A DNA stretch of 64,000 nucleotides from Kineosporia succinea (GTDB lineage: Bacteria; Actinomycetota; Actinomycetes; Actinomycetales; Kineosporiaceae), in contig NZ_JAUSQZ010000001.1 in the NCBI RefSeq assembly GCF_030811555.1, positions 7,871,241-7,935,240 on the forward strand. Reading direction: 5' to 3'. Shown here piece by piece: positions 60,040 through 64,000 of this stretch (its first letter is position 1; the number at the start of each line of letters is the position of its first letter). The notes under the pieces were generated by a model. It was not told the origin of the DNA, did not search any database, and was given only the letters and a program-made list of their open reading frames with translations. Made by a program: the position numbers and the translations under genes.

Positions 60040-60389
60040 GCAGGGCCAGGAGCACGTCCGGACGTCCCGGTGGATCATCACCTCGTGCCCGGCGCCCGTT
60101 CCGGCCGGGGGCGTGCCGGTAGCTGTGCGGGTCCCCGGCGTCGTCGCCGGTGTCGGGCGGGACCGTGGCACCGCCCACCAGGCCGGGCGCGGCCTCGTGC
60201 AGCACCGGCCAGGCGCCTGGCGCGGGAGTGGCGCACCGCCTCCGTCGCCACCTCCCAGCCGACCGGGAGGAGGCTCCGGCCGGCCCGGGCCAGGCCCACG
60301 GCCCGCAGACGGCGGACGTCCGGAAGCGGGGCCGGCACGAGAGCCCCGACCCAGGCGAGCCCGCAGTCCGATCGTGACCCCACACACAC
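60040..60389 (-). pseudogene. Possible frameshifted gene remnant
   Basis: The 515-bp gap between the SDR and the next gene contains coding-like sequence on the minus strand that changes frame. One frame reads LLPVGWEVATEAVRHSRARRLA; the adjacent frame then gives AWPVLHEAAPGLVGGATVPP and DTGDDAGDPHSYRHAPGRNG. In each piece the third codon positions are strongly G/C, as in real genes here. At least one indel separates them. No family was recognised. The boundaries are approximate. It could also be chance in such GC-rich DNA. Confidence 0.3.
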
Positions 60390-60494
60390 CCTGGCGGCCG
60401 GTGACCATCACGAATCGGCACCCGGGAGAACACCCAGCGCTCTCGGACAGGCGTCGATTAGACGCCGGGGATCCCGAACCTTCACAGTGGGTCC

Positions 60495-60773
60495 GTGAAC
60501 ACCGAGGACATCGCCGAAGCCCGCTCCCGGCTCCACATCCTGCGGGGCATCGAGGTGGCGCTGAACCACCGGGACGAGGTCTTCGAGATCGTCGAGGCGG
60601 CCGACGACGCCGAGGCCGCCCAGGTGAGCCTCTCGGCCCGTTTCGACCTCACCGAGGACCAGGCCATGGCCCTGCTCAGCCTCCAGGTGCGGCAGTGGAG
60701 CAAGGGCATGCGCGCCTGGTGGACCGACGAGATCGCCCGCTGCGAGAAGCTCGCCGCGAGCGACCCGGCCTAG
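60495..60773 (+). CDS. GyrA tower-like free-standing mini-protein
   Basis: A 92-aa protein. Its sequence follows the coiled-coil/tower segment of type IIA topoisomerase A subunits. ARSRLHILRGIEVALNHRDE corresponds to the GyrA stretch with ...RxHIxxGLxxALxNID...; then VFEIVEAADDAEAAQVSL, RFDLTEDQAMALLSLQVRQW matches ...FxLSExQAxAILDMxLRxL. The catalytic Tyr domain and the DNA-wrapping domain are absent. It might interfere with or regulate gyrase, or be a domesticated fragment. GTG 60495 has CACAGT six bases upstream (leaderless). The similarity is from memory of GyrA and should be tested. Confidence 0.75.
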   Translation: MNTEDIAEARSRLHILRGIEVALNHRDEVFEIVEAADDAEAAQVSLSARFDLTEDQAMALLSLQVRQWSKGMRAWWTDEIARCEKLAASDPA

Positions 60774-60856
60774 GCCCGATCCAGCCTTCCTCCAGCCGGG
60801 CCGGCGCGCCCTGCTTTCGCTCGGCCCCGATCACCCTCAGACCTCGAGCCACCCGC

Positions 60857-61486
60857 TCACGGCCGGGGCTGCTTCTGCCCGAGGAAGGCCAGCACCTCGC
60901 CGAGCACGAACATGACCGCCTCGGGGTCGGGCTCGCGCCCGTCGGCGTCTTCGCCCGCGGGGTAGGCGACCCGGTGCAGCAGGTACGCCACCGTGCCGTT
61001 GCTCCCGCGACCGCACTTCGCCGACAGGTGTTCGCGGAAGCCGTCGAGCAGCGTCCAGCCGGTCGCCGCGTCCGTCCCGGTGACGAACGCGAGCGTCTCG
61101 TCGAACGTGCTGAGCCCGTACAGCCGGGGCCGGGCCCGAACGTCGGCGAGACGCTCGCGGTGGCCGAGGAAGCGGGGGGGCGAGCGCGGCGATCATCTGC
61201 CGGAACCACCCGGACGTCCTGATGCCATCGGCCCGGGGGTCGTACGAGGCCCGGAGCCGGTGCGACCACACGTGCCGCAGGCCGTTCTCCCCCAGGTCGG
61301 ACAGGACGAGCCGGCGCAGGGTGTTCTGCAGTTCCCGCACCGTGCCGGGCGACTCACGATCGCGGAAGCTGACGACCACCACCTCGATCGGCGAGTCCAC
61401 GTCGAGGTCGAAGTCCTGGCGGAAGGAGTCGCGCGCGAGGCGGCGCAGATTCTCGATGCTCGTCCCGTCCGTCCCGAAAAACCCAT
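60857..61486 (-). pseudogene. Unknown gene with two compensating homopolymer frameshifts
   Basis: A protein-like sequence of about 208 residues is spread over frames. ATG 61486 opens in one frame; after the A5 tract (61477-61481) the coding signal moves to a second frame (IENLRRLARDSFRQDFDLDV, then ESPGTVRELQNTLRRLVLSD). At the G7 tract (61174-61180) it returns to the first frame (RFLGHRERLADVRARPRLYG to VLGEVLAFLGQKQPRP), ending at TGA 60859-60857. One T fewer and one C more than needed explain both shifts. The family is unknown. It may be broken, phase-variable, or carry sequencing errors. Confidence 0.55.
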
Positions 61487-61504
61487 TCTACCGGGATCGA
61501 TCGG

Positions 61505-63181
61505 TCACAGCAGGGCCGTCACCGACTCCTTCACCAGCGCCCGCACCGCGGCCCGTGCGGAGGTGGCGTCGTCGGCGTCCCGCGCCGCCTCGGCCATCGC
61601 CCGGCACTCGGCCAGCGAGTGGGCCGCCAGCACCAGCCGCACCGTGGCGACCAGGCCCGGCGCCATCGACAGGCTCCGCACCCCCAGCCCGACCAGCACA
61701 CAGGCCAGCAACGGGTCACCCGCCGCCTCGCCACAGACCCCGACCGGCACCGCACGGGAGGAACCCGCCTCACCGACCGCCGCGATCAGGTCGAGCAGCG
61801 CCGGCTGCCAGGGGTCGAGCAGCCCGGCCAGCTCACCCTGCATCCGGTCGGCCGCGAAGGTGTACTGGGCCAGGTCGTTCGTGCCGATGCTGACGAAGTC
61901 CACGGTCGCCAGCACGCGGGACGCCCGCAGCGCGGCCGCCGGCACCTCGATCATCGCCCCGGCCACGGACAGACCGGCCGCCCGCGCCGCCTCGACGAAA
62001 CCGGTCGCCTCCGAGGGGGTCGCGACCATCGGGGCCATCACCCAGACCTCGGTGTCGACGGCCGCGGCGGCCCGGCCCAGCGCCTCGAGCTGCGTCTGCA
62101 GCAGGCCCGGGTTCTTCCACGACACCCGCAGACCCCGCAGGCCCAGCGCCGGGTTCTCCTCGTCGCCGTGGTCGACGAACGCCAGCGGCTTGTCGGCCCC
62201 CGCGTCCAGCGTGCGCACCACCACCTTGCGCCCGGTGAAATACCCCAGCACCTCACGGTAACTGGCTTCCTGCTCCTCGAGCGAGGGAGCGCTCTGCCGG
62301 CCGAGATACAGGCCCTCGGTGCGGAACAGGCCCACCCCCTCGCAGTCGAGGGCGCCTGCGCGCCGCGCGTCCTCGACCGTGGCGATGTTGGCCAGCAGCG
62401 CCACCGGGACGTCGTCGGCGGTACGGCCCGGGCCGCTGCCGGTGGCCGCGAGAGCCTTTCGCACACGCGCCTGTTCGGCCACCGCCGCCACGAGCTCGGG
62501 AGACGGGTCAACGGTCACGAGACCGGTCGAGCCGTCGACCACCACCGTCGAGCCGTCCGTCAGGCCGGCGGCCGAAACCGCCTGCACCACGGCCGGAACC
62601 CCGAGTCCCTTGGCCAGGATCGCGGTGTGGCTGGTCGGCCCGCCCTCGACGGTGACGATGGCCAGCACCTCGGCCGGGTCGAGCGTGGCCGTGTCGGCGG
62701 GCGACAGGTCGTGCCCGACCAGCACGAAAGGGTGCCCGGGGTGCGGGATCCCGGGCATCGGCAGGTCGAGCAGCACGGCCAGCGCGCGGTTGCGCACGTC
62801 ACGCAGGTCGCTGACCCGCTCGGCCATGTACCCGCCCAGCCCGGCGAGCACGTCGCAGACGCTCTCGACGGCCGCGTCGAGGGCCGCGGCGGTGGGCCGG
62901 CCCTGCTCGAGAAGGCCCTTCACCGAGGCGATCAGCGACGGGTCGCGGGCCATCAGGGCGGTGGCGGTGAGCACGTCACCGGCCTCGCCCCCCACCTGGA
63001 CGGCCCGCTCCGACAACAGCACCGCCACCTGCTCCAGCGCCGCGCCCACCCGGCCGAGTTCGGCCGCCGGGTCGGCACCGGGCTGCTCACCGGCCGGTGG
63101 CCGCGGTGGCGGGGCCAGCCGGGCCACCGGCCCGTGGGCCGTGCCCGGGCTGACGCCGAGCCCCTCGATCCGGGTGGGCAT
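61505..63181 (-). CDS. ptsI: PTS enzyme I (phosphoenolpyruvate-protein phosphotransferase)
   Basis: Enzyme I transfers phosphate from phosphoenolpyruvate to HPr, starting all PTS sugar uptake. The 558-aa protein has its phospho-His185 in GGPTSHTAILAKGLG. The PEP-binding barrel follows with GVGLFRTEGLYLGR, VVVRTLDAGADKPL, DFVSIGTNDLAQYTFA and GVCGEAAGDPL. All conserved residues are visible. It lies one base after the HPr stop, downstream of the fructose permease gene, so the order is EIIC-HPr-EI on the minus strand. It is cytoplasmic. Confidence 0.95.
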   Translation of the reverse strand: MPTRIEGLGVSPGTAHGPVARLAPPPRPPAGEQPGADPAAELGRVGAALEQVAVLLSERAVQVGGEAGDVLTATALMARDPSLIASVKGLLEQGRPTAAALDAAVESVCDVLAGLGGYMAERVSDLRDVRNRALAVLLDLPMPGIPHPGHPFVLVGHDLSPADTATLDPAEVLAIVTVEGGPTSHTAILAKGLGVPAVVQAVSAAGLTDGSTVVVDGSTGLVTVDPSPELVAAVAEQARVRKALAATGSGPGRTADDVPVALLANIATVEDARRAGALDCEGVGLFRTEGLYLGRQSAPSLEEQEASYREVLGYFTGRKVVVRTLDAGADKPLAFVDHGDEENPALGLRGLRVSWKNPGLLQTQLEALGRAAAAVDTEVWVMAPMVATPSEATGFVEAARAAGLSVAGAMIEVPAAALRASRVLATVDFVSIGTNDLAQYTFAADRMQGELAGLLDPWQPALLDLIAAVGEAGSSRAVPVGVCGEAAGDPLLACVLVGLGVRSLSMAPGLVATVRLVLAAHSLAECRAMAEAARDADDATSARAAVRALVKESVTALL

Positions 63182-63182
63182 C

Positions 63183-63464
63183 TCAGTTCCCCGCCGGCGC
63201 CGCGTCGAGATCCCGCGAGAGCAGGTCGGCGAGCGAGTCGAGCACCGCGTCGGCGCCCTCCCCCTCGGCGGCCAGCGTGACCGTCTCGCCGTTCTTCACG
63301 CCGAGGCTGAGCACCAGCAGGATGCTGCGGGCGTCCACCGGCTCACCTCCGGCCCGGGCGATGGTCACGGGAACGGACGCGGCGGTGGCGGCCTGGGTGA
63401 AGAGGCTGGCGGGACGCGCGTGGAGACCCACGCTGGAACCGATCACAACGGTACGTTCGGGCAT
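63183..63464 (-). CDS. ptsH: PTS phosphocarrier protein HPr
   Basis: A 93-aa HPr. His15 is in SVGLHARPAS, the phosphorylation site used by enzyme I. A serine at the place of the regulatory Ser46 lies in DARSILLVLSLG (Ser47). The length and alternating beta-alpha pattern fit HPr. The gene ends just before ptsI and starts about 20 bp after the EII stop. AAGG precedes the ATG at 63464. Confidence 0.95.
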   Translation of the reverse strand: MPERTVVIGSSVGLHARPASLFTQAATAASVPVTIARAGGEPVDARSILLVLSLGVKNGETVTLAAEGEGADAVLDSLADLLSRDLDAAPAGN

Positions 63465-63485
63465 GACAGAGAACCTTTCGAAAGA

Positions 63486-64000
63486 TCAGGCGTCGACGAG
63501 AGCGGGGTCGGCCACGGCCGCGCGGGTTCGCAGGCCCTTGAGCGCCACCACCGCGAAGGCCGTGATGACGGTGCCGACGACCAGGGCGATCAGGTAGGGC
63601 AGCACCCCGCCGATGAGCGGCGTGACCCACAGGCCACCGTGCGGGGCGCGCAGCGTGCTGCCGAAGCCCATCACCATGCCGCCGGTGACGGCCGAGCCGA
63701 GCATGAGCGACGGGATGACCCGCAGCGGGTCGCCGGCCGCGAACGGGATCGCGCCCTCGGTGATGAACGAGGCCCCGAGAAGCCAGGCGGCGTTGCCGTT
63801 CTCGCGCTCGGGCTCGCTGAACAGGGCCGGGCGCAGGCGGGTGGCGAGGGCCATGCCGAGCGGCGGCACCATGCCCGCGGCCATCACCGCGGCCATGATC
63901 TTGAGCTGCGTGGCGTCGGTCGAGTTGCCGACCGCGGCCAGGCCGGTGGTGGCGAAGGTGTAGGCCACCTTGTTGACCGGGCCGCCCATGTCGAACGCCA
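63486..64000 (-). CDS. Fructose-type PTS permease EIIC, C-terminal part
   Basis: The right end of the window holds the last 170 or so codons of a PTS EII of the fructose family; the start is outside. Membrane helices and conserved segments are visible (GGPVNKVAYTFATTGL, NAAWLLGASFITEGAIPFAA, GGLWVTPLIGGVLPYLIA). The NTEGAIPF-like loop binds sugar. With HPr and EI downstream it forms a complete fructose uptake operon. Domains A and B, if fused, would lie upstream of the window edge. Confidence 0.9.
   Translation of the reverse strand, partial: AFDMGGPVNKVAYTFATTGLAAVGNSTDATQLKIMAAVMAAGMVPPLGMALATRLRPALFSEPERENGNAAWLLGASFITEGAIPFAAGDPLRVIPSLMLGSAVTGGMVMGFGSTLRAPHGGLWVTPLIGGVLPYLIALVVGTVITAFAVVALKGLRTRAAVADPALVDA

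Noticed and set aside
59986-60433. Several overlapping open frames in the gap after the SDR gene as intact genes
   Set aside because: None has a good start or consistent composition along its length; a frameshifted remnant explains them better.
1-64000. Search for tRNA, rRNA, CRISPR arrays, insertion sequences and attachment sites
   Set aside because: No cloverleaf, regularly spaced repeat-spacer units, transposase motif or terminal inverted repeats were recognised by eye; the short tandem arrays lack spacers.

Overview
The window is 64 kb of very GC-rich DNA with near-saturated G/C at third codon positions. Small intergenic gaps, many GTG starts, ATGA/GTGA overlaps, an actinobacterial-type SOS box and at least seven apparently leaderless genes point to a free-living actinomycete. 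The gene set would suit a soil or plant-associated genus of the Kineosporia type, but no marker here fixes the genus. No rRNA, tRNA, CRISPR array, insertion sequence or prophage was recognised. The large overlapping reading frames opposite real genes are GC-driven shadows and were left out.

Layout. 1-10 kb: tail of a GNAT acetyltransferase, an Fpg/Nei glycosylase with half of its zinc finger missing, a tetracycline ribosomal-protection GTPase preceded by a short upstream ORF, a CGNR regulator divergent from an EamA exporter, an FGGY sugar kinase, two uncharacterised divergent genes and LexA. 10.6-11.4 kb: a secreted phospholipase A2. 11.4-22.9 kb: a ten-gene myo-inositol catabolic and uptake operon on the minus strand (iolE, ABC transporter, two Gfo/Idh dehydrogenases, iolC, Cgl0158-type aldolase, iolB, iolD). 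It is divergent from a GntR/UTRA regulator, with a perfect 18-bp palindromic operator between them. 22.9-36 kb: mostly single housekeeping or accessory genes (DHFR-like reductase, Nramp-like carrier, hexapeptide acetyltransferase, PLP dehydratase, HAD phosphatase, glycosyltransferase, TetR-ATPase pair, MarR, NUDIX).

36-48 kb: class A penicillin-binding protein, a three-repeat fascin-like secreted protein, RIO1-like kinase, sugar-porter MFS carrier, TetR with a tail-to-tail 48-codon gene, a PASTA/Excalibur lipoprotein, a uridine-kinase-like P-loop protein and a sugar ABC importer without its own ATPase. 48-56 kb: DUF3455 secreted protein with a 12-bp repeat array, acyltransferase, an SOS-controlled Y-family polymerase, a LysR-NmrA pair, a GGDEF-EAL c-di-GMP protein split by an in-frame amber codon and an F420-dependent oxidoreductase. 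56-64 kb: small stress-type genes (HPF/RaiA-like, NTF2-like), an MmyB-like regulator divergent from an SDR, a free-standing GyrA-tower-like mini-protein, two degraded reading frames, and the start of a fructose-type PTS cluster (EI, HPr, EIIC) running off the right edge.

Functional links: LexA (10 kb) can be expected to repress the polymerase at 50 kb, whose start codon lies inside a perfect SOS box. The inositol operon supplies uptake, oxidation, dehydration, ring cleavage, isomerisation, phosphorylation and probably aldol cleavage. Only the final semialdehyde dehydrogenase (IolA) is absent. The most unusual signals are the operator covering the polIV start codon, the amber-split c-di-GMP enzyme, the GyrA-like mini-protein and several short upstream ORFs with good ribosome-binding sites.
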